Assembly (NCBI GenBank): GCA_017447625.1
Contig: JAFSNB010000044.1
Span: 178,219-242,218, forward strand
Length of the DNA stretch: 64,000 bases
Reading direction: 5' to 3'
Source: Bacteroidaceae bacterium
GTDB taxonomy: Bacteria; Bacteroidota; Bacteroidia; Bacteroidales; Bacteroidaceae
This document shows, in pieces, positions 1 to 7,336 of this stretch. The notes below the pieces were generated by a model. The model did not search any database, was not told the origin of the DNA, and saw only the letters and a program-made list of their open reading frames with translations. Position numbers and translations under genes: made by a program. How positions within the stretch are numbered: position 1 is the first letter of the stretch; every line of letters starts with the position of its first letter.

Positions 1-2
1 AC

Positions 3-788
3 TACGGCGAGGACGTGCGCCCGGAGCGTCTCGGCGACCTCGAAGTGGGCTATAAGTTCCAGAGCCGCCGCTTCACGGCCGGAGTGAACTTCTATCACAT
101 GCATTACAAGGACCAGTTCGTGCTCACCGGCGAACTTGACGACGAGGGCGTTGCCGTAACGAAAAACATCCCGAAGAGCTACCGCATGGGCGTTGAACTT
201 GAAGCCGCCTGGCAGCCAGCCGACTGGTTCCGCTGGGATGCGAACGCCACGCTGAGCCGCAACCGCGCCAAGGATATGGTTGTGACGCTCGACGATTATG
301 TGACGAAGGTGAATATCGGCGAGACACCGCTCTCGTTTTCGCCCAACTTTATGTTCAATAACATCCTGACATTCAGCTACAAGGGCGCACGAGCAAGCAT
401 CCATAGCAAATACGTGGGACAGCAGTATCTGACTAATTACGGTGTGAAGACAATGACAGCTTGGAGCGACTGGACACCGACCGATGACACGAAGACCACC
501 GAGACTCTCATGCTCGCTGCCCACTTCACCACCGACGTGGACCTCAGTTACACCCTGCCGCTAAAGAAGTCAATGGTCAAAGTCCCTTCCATCACCCTTG
601 GCATAACTCTGTATAACATCTTCAATGCGAAATACGACAATAACGGATGGGCCGCGCCCCAGTTCCGTCAGAACGCCGACGGCTCCGTATATGCCGTGAA
701 CACTTGGGGACTGCGCGACTACGATGCCGCAGGCTTCGCTCCCTCCGCCCCCTTCAACTTCCTCGGATATATTTCAATAAATTTTTAA
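3..788 (+). CDS. TonB-dependent receptor, C-terminal part (5' truncated by window)
   Basis: The frame is open from the window edge, so the first GTG at 15 is not a real start. About 261 residues remain, with alternating aromatic and polar beta-strands typical of a 22-strand outer-membrane barrel: 'GVNFYHMHYKDQFVLTGEL', 'GVELEAAWQPADWFRWDANATLSRN', 'PSITLGITLYNIFNAKYDNNGW'. It ends in a terminal strand with C-terminal Phe ('LGYISINF'), the usual BAM signal. The family imports siderophores, vitamins or glycans using TonB energy. The next gene is a PnuC-type permease, and receptor-PnuT pairs are a known thiamine uptake arrangement in Bacteroidetes. Thiamine or a nicotinamide nucleoside as substrate is therefore an inference; the plug domain and any upstream riboswitch lie outside the window. 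Confidence 0.88.
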   Translation, partial: YGEDVRPERLGDLEVGYKFQSRRFTAGVNFYHMHYKDQFVLTGELDDEGVAVTKNIPKSYRMGVELEAAWQPADWFRWDANATLSRNRAKDMVVTLDDYVTKVNIGETPLSFSPNFMFNNILTFSYKGARASIHSKYVGQQYLTNYGVKTMTAWSDWTPTDDTKTTETLMLAAHFTTDVDLSYTLPLKKSMVKVPSITLGITLYNIFNAKYDNNGWAAPQFRQNADGSVYAVNTWGLRDYDAAGFAPSAPFNFLGYISINF

Positions 789-789
789 A

Positions 790-892
790 TTAATTCATAA
801 TTCAAAATTCATAATGCATAATTGGCTGGCGCACGGATGCATCGCGCAGCAATAATTATGAATTATGCATTATGCATTATGCATTGAGCTAA
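790..892. repeat. AT-rich palindromic intergenic repeat (ATAATTATGAATTATGCATT type)
   Basis: Between the receptor and pnuC lie two arms, 'aattcataattcaaaattc' and 'ataattatgaattatgcat', around a GC-rich centre ('ggctggcgcacggatgcatcgcgcagc'-like). The same word set recurs at about 26265-26360 and 49800-49905, so this is a second dispersed repeat family in the genome. The pnuC start codon lies six bases beyond it. Confidence 0.6.
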
Positions 893-1531
893 ATGAATTA
901 TCTTGACCTCATAACAGCCATCCTTGGCCTGATGTACATCTTTCTGGAGGTGCGTGTAAGCATCTGGATGTGGGTCGTAGGTTTCGTCATGCAACTGCTT
1001 GGCATCGTCCTTTATTACCAGAAGGGGCTGTATGCCGACTGCGGCATGGAGTTCTATTACCTCGCCATGACTGTCTATGGCTTCTGGGCTTGGACGAGAG
1101 TGAGACCCACCCCCAACCCCTCCTGTAATGGAGTGGAGCCGGATTCCTCTGCGCAGCCCACCCCCCTCCCTGACGGGAGGGGTTCGGGGGTGGGTCTTCT
1201 CCCCACCCGCCTTTACCTGCCTGCCCTCTTGGTTCTCTGCCTGCTCTGGGCGCTGATTTGGTGGTTGCTTGTGACGTTCACTAACAGCACCGTTCCGGTG
1301 GCTGACAGCTTCACCACCGCGATGAGTATTGTCGGCATCTGGGCGCTGGCACGAAAGTATGTGGAGCAGTGGCTGTTATGGATCGCCGTTGATGCCGTCT
1401 CCTGCTATCTCTATTTTCTCAAGGAAATCCCTTTCAAGGGCAGCCTCTACGCCCTCTACGTCATCATCGCCATCGTGGGCTTCTTCCGCTGGCGCCGCCA
1501 GGCCCTTGGGAATTTGACAGTTGAAAATTGA
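893..1531 (+). CDS. pnuC: PnuC/PnuT family vitamin transporter with in-frame repeat insertion
   Basis: Inner-membrane permease of the PnuC (SWEET-like) family, which facilitates uptake of nicotinamide riboside or, in the PnuT branch, thiamine. Hydrophobic segments, a conserved 'WMWVVGFVMQLLGIVLYY' helix and the late 'KYVEQWLLWIAVDAVSCYLYF' motif support the family. Residues about 71-102 (nt 1103-1197) are a proline/glycine-rich stretch encoded entirely by the GC-rich inverted-repeat element and fall in a loop between membrane helices. The C-terminus ('LGNLTVEN') runs into another repeat. The gene follows the receptor by 104 bp. Substrate (thiamine or NR) is not decided by the sequence. Confidence 0.85.
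   Translation: MNYLDLITAILGLMYIFLEVRVSIWMWVVGFVMQLLGIVLYYQKGLYADCGMEFYYLAMTVYGFWAWTRVRPTPNPSCNGVEPDSSAQPTPLPDGRGSGVGLLPTRLYLPALLVLCLLWALIWWLLVTFTNSTVPVADSFTTAMSIVGIWALARKYVEQWLLWIAVDAVSCYLYFLKEIPFKGSLYALYVIIAIVGFFRWRRQALGNLTVEN
1103..1197. repeat. GC-rich inverted-repeat element inside pnuC
   Basis: The left arm starts GACCCACCCCCAACCCCTCC (1103-1122) and the right arm ends GGGGTTCGGGGGTGGGTC (1180-1197), nearly its reverse complement, with a spacer between. The same arms bound elements at 16.5, 19.9, 33.9, 35.1 and 50.8 kb. The element is in frame and contains no stop in the pnuC frame. Confidence 0.85.
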
Positions 1532-1611
1532 CAGTTGAAAATTGACAGTTGGCATTTGGCTTAACTACTTAACTACTTAACTACTTAACTACTTAACTTC
1601 TTAACTTCTTC
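1517..1611. repeat. Short tandem repeats after pnuC
   Basis: 'ttgacagttgaaaa' is repeated about three times (1515-1550), followed by an 8-bp unit 'ttaactac' repeated about six times (1561-1610). Such low-complexity repeats follow many genes in this window. Confidence 0.7.
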
Positions 1612-1639
1612 AGAAATCTATATTTAAAATGTTTTGGAA

Positions 1640-2175
1640 ATAATCTACCGAATGTACCGAAATCAATCCTAATGCATTGAATACCAAATGTATTTATTTC
1701 GGTAGATTACTATATAAATCTACCGCAAATTCGGTGCATTTTGCTAAAAATGTACCGCAAGGTGTTGCGTATTTAATTCTTTTTTATTACCTTTGTAGCG
1801 GATTGTCAGACCCTGAGTCACCAAAACCTAAGAGTAGTTGCGTCGCTGAGAGACATCATTGTCACCCTCGAGTGACATTCGTGTCACCTGCGAGTGACAC
1901 GAGTGACACTTGCAAGTGACACCCGTGTCACCACCGTGTGACATTAATGTCACTTCCCACTCAAAGGCTTGATGACGTGAATAGCGTTTAGTCATACGCT
2001 CTACGCCCCCCAGTTCTCTGCTCTAAGGTACTAAGGCCTCCTTTTTAGACTGTCAAGGCATCTAATTCGGTAGATTCGGTACAAATGCGGTACATTCCAA
2101 AAGGAATCTACCGAAAGTCAAGACTTTGAGACACAACTTGTTATAGTCAAATTCGGTACATTCGGTACATTTCCA
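1640..2175. repeat. Array of CGGTA(G/C)ATT words in both orientations, with a GTGAC cluster in the middle
   Basis: The non-coding stretch between pnuC and the Rpn nuclease holds about ten copies of CGGTAGATT or CGGTACATT, direct and inverted, in two blocks (about 1640-1760 and 2070-2175). Between them, 1861-1953 has nine GTGAC/GTCAC pentamers, most as GTGACA or TGTCAC. I see no convincing gene here: the longest open stretch (1677-1919) is built from the repeats themselves. The role is unknown; iteron-like binding sites are one possibility. Confidence 0.65.
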
Positions 2176-2279
2176 GCCAAAAACATTTATTATTTTGTCT
2201 CTTATTCTGCTTCAAAACTAATTTTGCACTTTTTCTTTATTTTTTCTCTTTTATCTTCTTCTCTTTTAATTAAAAGTTG

Positions 2280-2287
2280 TATTTTTG
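2280..2287 (+). promoter_or_regulatory. Bacteroidetes -7 box upstream of the Rpn gene
   Basis: TATTTTTG matches TAnnTTTG and sits 63 bp before the start codon in a very AT-rich stretch. No clear TTG element is seen at the usual distance. Confidence 0.5.
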
Positions 2288-2350
2288 CGGCGTGCTTCCG
2301 AAGAAAACATGCACACATAACTTCTTATTAGCTCATCTGAAGACGGAATT

Positions 2351-3307
2351 ATGGTAGTAGAAAACAAATACGTTCGATTCGACTGGGCCGTGAAGCGGAT
2401 GCTTCGCGACAAGGCCAATTTTGGAGTACTCGAAGGACTAATCACCGTGCTGCTCGGCGAGAAGACTCAAATAGTCGAAATACTTGAGAGCGAGAGCGAT
2501 CAGGAACAAGAAGACGAAAAGTTCAACCGAGTTGATATCAAAGCTAAGAACGCAGCTGGAGATATTATTCTGGTGGAAGTTCAGCTCACGCGCCAGCTCT
2601 ACTATCTGGAACGCATCCTCTACGGAGTGGCCAAGACGCTGACCGAGCACATAAAGCTGGGCAGCCTGTACAAAGAGGTGAAGAAGGTTTATCACATCAG
2701 TATCGTATATTTCGATCTCGGACGGGGTTCCGATTATCTTTATCATGGTCAGACCCGCTTCATCGGCGTTCATACAAACGATGAACTTCTGGTGAGCACC
2801 AAAGAACAGGATGTCATTCACATGAAGACACCCGCCCAAGTGTTCCCAGAGTACTTCATCATTCGCGTCAATGAATTCAACGCCGTAGCCAAGACTCCTT
2901 TGGAGGAGTGGTTAGACTACTTGAAAAACGGACATATTAAGGACGACACGCAGACTCCCGGACTGAGTGAGGCTAGAAAGAAGCTGCAGGTGATGACTAT
3001 GACTCCCTCCGAGCGCGTAGCATACGACCGCCACCTTGATGCTATCATGGTGCAGGAAGATGTACTGACAACTGCCAAGATGGAAGGACACGCAGAAGGT
3101 CGTGCAGAAGGTCGTGCAGAAGGTCGTGCAGAAGGTCGTGCAGAAGGTCGTGCAGAAGGTCGTGCAGAAGGCCTTAAAGAAGGCCTTAAAGAGGGCCGTA
3201 CAGAAGGCTTGTCAGATACAGCTCGCCGCATGAAATCTGACGGCGTACCTGCGGAACTTATTGAAAAATATACTGGTCTTAGTGCCGAAGACATAGAGAA
3301 GCTATAA
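2351..3307 (+). CDS. Rpn/PD-(D/E)XK nuclease family transposase-like protein
   Basis: The opening 'KYVRFDWAVKRMLRDKANFGVLEG' and the core 'RVDIKAKNAAGDIILVEVQ' (D, E and Q as the likely D-ExQ catalytic set, residues about 60-80) are typical of the Rpn/PDDEXK_12 family common in Bacteroidetes. E. coli members are DNA endonucleases promoting RecA-independent recombination. Residues about 249-275 are a run of (GRAE) repeats encoded by six near-perfect 12-bp units (about 3096-3170), then related GLKE/GRTE units, ending in a small helical tail. The repeat tract is a likely slippage site. It stands alone beside accessory genes. Family assignment is firm; the biological role is not. Confidence 0.85.
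   Translation: MVVENKYVRFDWAVKRMLRDKANFGVLEGLITVLLGEKTQIVEILESESDQEQEDEKFNRVDIKAKNAAGDIILVEVQLTRQLYYLERILYGVAKTLTEHIKLGSLYKEVKKVYHISIVYFDLGRGSDYLYHGQTRFIGVHTNDELLVSTKEQDVIHMKTPAQVFPEYFIIRVNEFNAVAKTPLEEWLDYLKNGHIKDDTQTPGLSEARKKLQVMTMTPSERVAYDRHLDAIMVQEDVLTTAKMEGHAEGRAEGRAEGRAEGRAEGRAEGRAEGLKEGLKEGRTEGLSDTARRMKSDGVPAELIEKYTGLSAEDIEKL
3096..3170 (+). repeat. 12-bp tandem repeat in the Rpn-type gene
   Basis: The unit 'gcagaaggtcgt' is repeated about six times and codes for GRAE. It is in frame, so copy-number change would alter protein length without frameshift. Confidence 0.9.
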
Positions 3308-3405
3308 CTCTTAAACTTATTACACTTCTTTAAAGCCTTTCAGCCATAACGTTGAGAGACTGCAAAACCGCCCATAAGCGTGCGTTTGTGTTAAAACATC
3401 ATGAG

Positions 3406-5235
3406 ATGAACAGACGAAAATACTATCTATTACTGTTTTTTATGCTGGTTGCCACCATACAGGTGGCGGCTCAGGAACTCGTGGTCAGAAAATTCTATTT
3501 AGATGAGCGCGACTTCACAGCCAACCGTGGAAGCACATGCATCCTCGACCACGCCAACAATGAACCGTGCGCCCTGATTAAGGTGCGAACCAACGAGCAC
3601 GGCTTTACCTTCGATGCAGGACAGCTCCTGCCGATAGAGAAGACCGAGGAGCAGACCCCGGCACACCCGTTGGAGATCTATGTCTGGGTGCAGAGCGGCG
3701 CCAAACGCCTGTCGATAGGCCATAAACAGTTGGGCAACCTTTATGACTTTCAAATGGGAGATTACATCGCTTCTGGTGGGCTCGAATCTGGCAAGACATA
3801 TATTATGGAACTGGTCTCGGGAGAGAGGGAAATCATTATCAAGGAGGCACGCACCACACAGTATGTGGTATTCCAGCTCACGCCGCCCGAAGCCGTAGTG
3901 GAACTCGACGGCGAGATGCTTGCCACCAGTGACGGCACGGCGCAGAAGCCGATGCCATTCGGCTCGTACCAATATACCGTGAAAGCTCCGAACTACCAGA
4001 TGGAGGTGGGCCGCATCAAGGTCGATGACCCGAAGAACAAGCATATCGTAACTGTCAATCTAAAGCCTAATTTCGCAGCCATCACCCTTACAGCCCCGTC
4101 GGGAGCTGAGATCTGGGTAGATGAGCAGCGCAAAGGGACAGGCTCCTGGACGGGCAATCTCGGCGCAGGCGTGCACATCTTCGAGGCTCGGCTGGCAGGC
4201 CATCGCCCGTCGCAGCGCCGTTATGACCTCGTGGTAGCCAACGGCCCTCAGACCATCAGTCTCGAAGCACCGAAACCTATAGTGGGCGAAGCGGAGATAA
4301 CCAGCAATCCGGCTCTCGCCGACATCTATATAGACGGGAAGAAGGTGGGGCAGACCCCGCAACTGATTTCCAATTTGCTTGTTGGCTCACACAGCATTAA
4401 ACTCAGCCGCAAAGGATACGCCGACTACATATCCACGCTCACCGTCAAAGAGGGCGAGACCGCCTCTCTTACTGCCACGATGAAGAAGCAGGAGACTCCA
4501 GCCATCGATGGCGGCTCCGCAACAGCAAACGCCGCCGGCAACCTCAGTTTTACGGTTAAGGGTGTGACGTTCACTATGGTGAAAGTTGAGGCGGGTACAT
4601 TTACTATGGGAGCTACTGAGGAGCAGGGGAGCCATGTATATGATGGGGAGAAGCCTGCACATCAGGTAACTCTTACTAAGGACTACTATATTGGTCAGAC
4701 AGAGGTTACTCAGGCTCTTTGGCAGGCTGTTATGGGCAGCAACCCGTCTAATTTTAAGGGTGACAACTTACCTGTTGAACAGGTCCATTGGGAGGATTGC
4801 CAGACGTTCATAACGAAATTAAACAGCTTGACAGATTCAAAGTTCCGCCTGCCAACTGAGGCTGAATGGGAGTATGCAGCTCGTGGCGGCAATAAGAGCC
4901 GTGGATATAAATACAGCGGGAGTAATAGTATAAATGATGTTGCCTGGTATGAAGAAACGACCAATGACACAAGAACGAAACCCGTTGCAACCAAGGTTCC
5001 CAACGAACTTGGTATTTACGATATGTCAGGAAATGTGTATGAGTGGTGCAATGATTGGTACGGTAGCTATAGCTCTTCCCCTCAGACAAATCCTACAGGG
5101 GCATCTTCGGGCTTTGACCGCGTGAACCGTGGTGGCGGCTGGGGCAGCTTCGACGTGGGCTGCCGTGTGTCGTGCCGGGACAACAATTCGCCTGGCTTCC
5201 GGAGCAGAAGCGTTGGACTGCGCCTTGCCCAGTAG
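3406..5235 (+). CDS. Exported PEGA + FGE/C-type-lectin-fold protein, DGR target-like
   Basis: I start at ATG 3406 because it gives a signal peptide (MNRRKYYLLLFFMLVATIQVAAQ); an in-frame TTG at 3352 adds an unlikely leader. Of 609 residues, about 1-280 are beta-rich repeats, about 294-358 a PEGA domain ('ADIYIDGKKVGQTP...GSHSIKLSRKGY'), and about 387-609 an FGE-sulfatase/SUMF1 fold ('MVKVEAGTFTMG', 'QTEVTQALWQAVMGSNPS', 'RLPTEAEWEYAARGG', 'LGIYDMSGNVYEWC'). The end 'RVNRGGGWGS...CRVSCRDNNSPG...VGLRLA' has the layout of DGR variable regions, where this fold displays diversified residues. Formylglycine-generating activity is not implied. Binding or adhesion at the cell surface is an inference. 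Confidence 0.85.
   Translation: MNRRKYYLLLFFMLVATIQVAAQELVVRKFYLDERDFTANRGSTCILDHANNEPCALIKVRTNEHGFTFDAGQLLPIEKTEEQTPAHPLEIYVWVQSGAKRLSIGHKQLGNLYDFQMGDYIASGGLESGKTYIMELVSGEREIIIKEARTTQYVVFQLTPPEAVVELDGEMLATSDGTAQKPMPFGSYQYTVKAPNYQMEVGRIKVDDPKNKHIVTVNLKPNFAAITLTAPSGAEIWVDEQRKGTGSWTGNLGAGVHIFEARLAGHRPSQRRYDLVVANGPQTISLEAPKPIVGEAEITSNPALADIYIDGKKVGQTPQLISNLLVGSHSIKLSRKGYADYISTLTVKEGETASLTATMKKQETPAIDGGSATANAAGNLSFTVKGVTFTMVKVEAGTFTMGATEEQGSHVYDGEKPAHQVTLTKDYYIGQTEVTQALWQAVMGSNPSNFKGDNLPVEQVHWEDCQTFITKLNSLTDSKFRLPTEAEWEYAARGGNKSRGYKYSGSNSINDVAWYEETTNDTRTKPVATKVPNELGIYDMSGNVYEWCNDWYGSYSSSPQTNPTGASSGFDRVNRGGGWGSFDVGCRVSCRDNNSPGFRSRSVGLRLAQ
5117..5235 (+). other. Candidate DGR variable region (VR1)
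   Basis: The last 39 codons of the PEGA/FGE gene keep a constant frame (RV-R-GGGW, CRV, SP, GLRL) while the intervening codons are mostly NNC/NNT (ggc, agc, ttc, gac, ggc, tgc, gac, aac, aat, ggc, ttc, agc, agc). That is what mutagenesis of AAC codons in an adenine-rich template would leave. The constant positions align with those of 8692-8826. No reverse transcriptase or template repeat is in the window, so this is inference. Confidence 0.55.
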
Positions 5236-5258
5236 TTTCTACCCTAAAGGCATTCGGT

Positions 5259-5331
5259 TCTTGACTCGGCTTTGCTCAAAAAGCGGCTCAATAAAAAGAG
5301 CCGCAAAAGAGCAAGGACGAGCCAAGACCGC
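5259..5331. repeat. Long imperfect inverted repeat downstream of the PEGA/FGE gene
   Basis: TCTTGACTCGGCTTTGCTC...GCGGCTC faces GAGCCGC...GAGCAAGGACGAGCCAAGA, giving a stem of about 26 pairs interrupted by A-rich internal loops and a seven-base apical loop. A second short inversion, GACCGC/GCGGTC, follows at about 5327-5357. It could be a terminator of the upstream gene or an end of a decayed insertion sequence. Confidence 0.6.
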
Positions 5332-5409
5332 AAAAAGAATCCTCGCGAAGCGCGGTCGAATATATTGAGATATTCAATCATGTAGATAAAGACTTTTATT
5401 CTTCCCGTT

Positions 5410-5573
5410 ATGTCTTCCGCACAGAGTGAGGAGGAACTGAATAAATTCCTTCGCGGCCACCGCGTTCTCCAGATGGGCCTGGCCTTCTATCGGAGCCACC
5501 GTATCAGCATCAAGGGGCTCATCCACCACTCTGACAGGGGGTCGCAATATGCCTCTTCCATGTATACGGATCT
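5410..5573 (+). pseudogene. IS3-family transposase remnant
   Basis: An open segment contains 'GLIHHSDRGSQYAS', the signature around the second catalytic Asp of the DDE integrase core in IS3-family OrfB. Only about 55 residues survive; the first D, the final E and both termini are absent. Upstream, in another frame at about 5354-5400, 'VEYIEIFN' resembles the OrfB C-terminal 'EYIEIFYN' motif, suggesting a scrambled remnant. The remnant stops exactly where the 58-bp direct repeat begins, a recombination junction. Confidence 0.7.
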
Positions 5574-5576
5574 GCT

Positions 5577-5634
5577 TTTTTGTGCCTTAAAGACAAAAAA
5601 CTTTGTTTTTTCTTTGCCATTTTACGACTAATTC
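5577..5634 (+). repeat. 58-bp direct repeat, copy 1
   Basis: Identical base for base to 7204-7261, beginning tttttgtgccttaaagac and ending ttttacgactaattc. The two copies bracket the MNT/HEPN/nuclease genes. Copy 1 includes the promoter of the MNT gene. Confidence 0.95.
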
Positions 5635-5643
5635 ATATTTTTG
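5614..5643 (+). promoter_or_regulatory. Promoter of the MNT-HEPN operon (within direct repeat)
   Basis: TTG at 5614-5616, a 19-base spacer, and TATTTTTG at 5636-5643 fit the Bacteroidetes consensus exactly. The predicted transcription start near 5650 rules out the in-frame TTG at 5641 as start codon. Confidence 0.8.
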
Positions 5644-5676
5644 CGGCGTAATAAATCGATAATTGCGTCACAGAAT

Positions 5677-5994
5677 ATGAGTTCAGCCAGTATGATTGAT
5701 AAGATTAAGCATGTTGCCCAGGAAGTCCTTCCCGAGCATAGCAAGCTTTATCTCTATGGCTCACGAGCCCGAGGCGATGCTCATGAGGGTTCTGATTGGG
5801 ATCTGCTTATACTGTTGGATAAACCCACCCTCACCTTTAGTGACTACAGCGTTGGATATCCTTTCCGTAAACTAGGTTGGGAACTCAACGAGGAGATTAA
5901 TCCTCAGGTCTATTCTCAGAAAGAATGGATGGAATATCATTTTACTCCTTTCTATAAAAACGTAGAACATGACAAACAAGTTGTAATAGGATGA
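5677..5994 (+). CDS. MNT-type nucleotidyltransferase, antitoxin of an MNT/HEPN pair
   Basis: 'LYLYGSRARGDAHEGSDWDLLIL' carries the minimal nucleotidyltransferase signature GSxARG...SDxDL. The protein is about 105 residues from ATG 5677 (an alternative is 5692). In characterised MntA-HepT systems the MNT protein neutralises the HEPN RNase toxin by adding AMP to a tyrosine. The stop overlaps the next start in ATGA (5991-5994), so the two are translationally coupled. The operon promoter sits in the 58-bp repeat just upstream. Confidence 0.85.
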   Translation: MSSASMIDKIKHVAQEVLPEHSKLYLYGSRARGDAHEGSDWDLLILLDKPTLTFSDYSVGYPFRKLGWELNEEINPQVYSQKEWMEYHFTPFYKNVEHDKQVVIG

Positions 5995-6389
5995 GTTTAA
6001 CTAATGAAGAAAGAAACCTTATTGTAGCTCGTGAGTTGGCAAGAGCCAAAGAAGCCTACGACGACATCCTTTATCTGCAAAAGGATGGCAGGTTGAGTGC
6101 AGCTGCAAACAGACTATATTATGCTGTTTTCCATGCCGTTAGTGCATTGCTAATAAAAGATGGTTACCAAGCGGGCAGGCATAATGGTTCTCATATATTG
6201 TTCAGCCAACATTACATTAAGACAGGTATTCTTCCTTCAGACTTTGGAACACTATATAACAACTTGCAAACCTTGAGAGAGAAGAGCGACTATAACTGTT
6301 TCTTCGATGTCAAAGAACAAGATATTGCTGAGGGTATAGATACAGCTCATAACTTAATACAAGCAATTGAAGAGCAAATTAACGCATAG
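5991..6389 (+). CDS. HEPN domain protein (UPF0332 type), toxin partner
   Basis: A 132-residue all-helical protein with 'AAANRLYYAVFHAVSALL' and 'HYIKTGILP...LYNNLQTLREKSDYN', the two hallmark helices of the UPF0332 HEPN group. HEPN proteins paired with MNT proteins are typically RNases acting on tRNA or mRNA, but the canonical R-x4-6-H motif is not obvious here, so catalysis is an inference. The 4-base overlap with the MNT gene strongly supports a pair. Confidence 0.85.
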   Translation: MSLTNEERNLIVARELARAKEAYDDILYLQKDGRLSAAANRLYYAVFHAVSALLIKDGYQAGRHNGSHILFSQHYIKTGILPSDFGTLYNNLQTLREKSDYNCFFDVKEQDIAEGIDTAHNLIQAIEEQINA

Positions 6390-6515
6390 AATCAAATCAA
6401 TAATTCAATTTTAAACCTTTTAAACCTCTTTAGAGCCAATGAATTAAATATAGATTAGACATACAGACTGAAGCATCCGCTTAAATTCTCGAAAACAAGA
6501 CAATAAGAATAAATA

Positions 6516-7055
6516 ATGAATGACATAACTGAAGAATTGGCGAAACTACATATTCTAAACGGAGCCGACTTTATACGCCAGCTCCGTTTAATTGTGTCAT
6601 TCAGAGAGTTTCAGCCTGTGGCTGGTGAAATCAATATATTCTCTGCAATAGGTCAGGAGAACGGAGATTACCCTGCATTGTTGAATGCAGCACGCAAAGC
6701 GGTTACTTTCGGTTATACAGTCTATATTCTTCCCAATCCAAGAGGCATTCGGACAGCAGACTTCATATTTGAACGAAAGGGCGTGTATAAGATGTTTGAT
6801 TTGAAGACAATCACTGGTCAGAATTCTGTTGGGAATCGGTTGAAAGAATCTATAGGCCAATCAAATCGCGTGTTATTGAATTTGTGTTGTAATTACAACA
6901 TACGAAACTTAACATCGGAAATACTTCATTATTTTGAATCGTATTCCAATGCTCAGGAAGTTTTGCTCTTTTCTGGAGGCCGACATTTGTCTATTGGTAG
7001 GAATATAGCAGAAAGCAAAGGATTTATACGCCTAATGATGAATACCTTCAAATGA
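6516..7055 (+). CDS. Solo CdiA-CT/minor-capsid-type nuclease-like domain protein
   Basis: A 179-residue protein. The core 'NPRGIRTADFIFERKGVYKMFDLKTITGQNSVGNRLKESIGQSNRVLLNL' resembles the C-terminal nuclease domain of CdiA-like polymorphic toxins and phage minor capsid proteins: an acidic residue in 'ADFIF', then 'DLKT' and 'S.GQS.RVLL'. Those domains are tRNA nucleases in characterised toxins. No signal peptide, delivery domain or immunity gene is adjacent. It follows the HEPN gene by 126 bp without its own clear promoter and ends in a terminator. It may be a third component of the island or an orphan cargo gene. Confidence 0.6.
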   Translation: MNDITEELAKLHILNGADFIRQLRLIVSFREFQPVAGEINIFSAIGQENGDYPALLNAARKAVTFGYTVYILPNPRGIRTADFIFERKGVYKMFDLKTITGQNSVGNRLKESIGQSNRVLLNLCCNYNIRNLTSEILHYFESYSNAQEVLLFSGGRHLSIGRNIAESKGFIRLMMNTFK

Positions 7056-7081
7056 AAAAGCCGCACCAAAGTACGGCTTTT
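7056..7081 (+). terminator. Rho-independent terminator
   Basis: AAAAGCCG (7056-7063) pairs with CGGCTTTT (7074-7081) across a ten-base loop immediately after the stop codon of the nuclease-like gene. Confidence 0.8.
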
Positions 7082-7089
7082 ATAAAAAT

Positions 7090-7203
7090 GGGTAGTGACG
7101 TGTACGGCTTGCCCTCTCGGGATTCTACCCGGATAGTCAAAACTATTGTTCTGACGTTGCAAAGTAAGTACATTTCTTCGATTCCTGCAAATTATTTTGC
7201 ATC
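7090..7203. other. Intergenic segment with GGGTAG/CTACCC inversion
   Basis: GGGTAG (7090) and CTACCC (7127) bracket a 30-base segment with an inner CCC-TCTC-GGG hairpin. It does not fold as a tRNA. Function unknown. Confidence 0.35.
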
Positions 7204-7261
7204 TTTTTGTGCCTTAAAGACAAAAAACTTTGTTTTTTCTTTGCCATTTTACGACTAATTC
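7204..7261 (+). repeat. 58-bp direct repeat, copy 2
   Basis: Exact copy of 5577-5634, 1627 bp downstream. It supplies the promoter core for the structured leader and lipoprotein gene that follow. Confidence 0.95.
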
Positions 7262-7270
7262 CTACTTTTG
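7241..7270 (+). promoter_or_regulatory. Promoter of the leader RNA / FGE lipoprotein gene
   Basis: TTG at 7241-7243, a 19-base spacer and TACTTTTG at 7263-7270. The -33 box and spacer lie in the direct repeat; the -7 box lies just outside and differs from copy 1 while still fitting TAnnTTTG. Predicted start near 7277 leaves a leader of about 300 nt. Confidence 0.8.
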
Positions 7271-7336
7271 CGCAGAGAATCAGCTCTTTTTGGCCTTTTC
7301 GTTCTATAACGAGGGCTGATTTGAGGTTGTTTTCAC

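Noticed and set aside
1677-1919. 80-codon open frame in the repeat-rich gap
   Set aside because: It consists of the CGGTA and GTGAC repeat words, has a poor start context and resembles no protein.
3406-5235. Formylglycine-generating enzyme (sulfatase maturation)
   Set aside because: The fold matches, but the paired copper-binding cysteines of true FGEs are not evident, there is no sulfatase nearby, and the 3' end looks like a DGR display region.
7090-7135. tRNA-like segment after the nuclease-like gene
   Set aside because: The GGGTAG/CTACCC ends enclose too few bases and there is no T-loop GTTCRA or anticodon arm.
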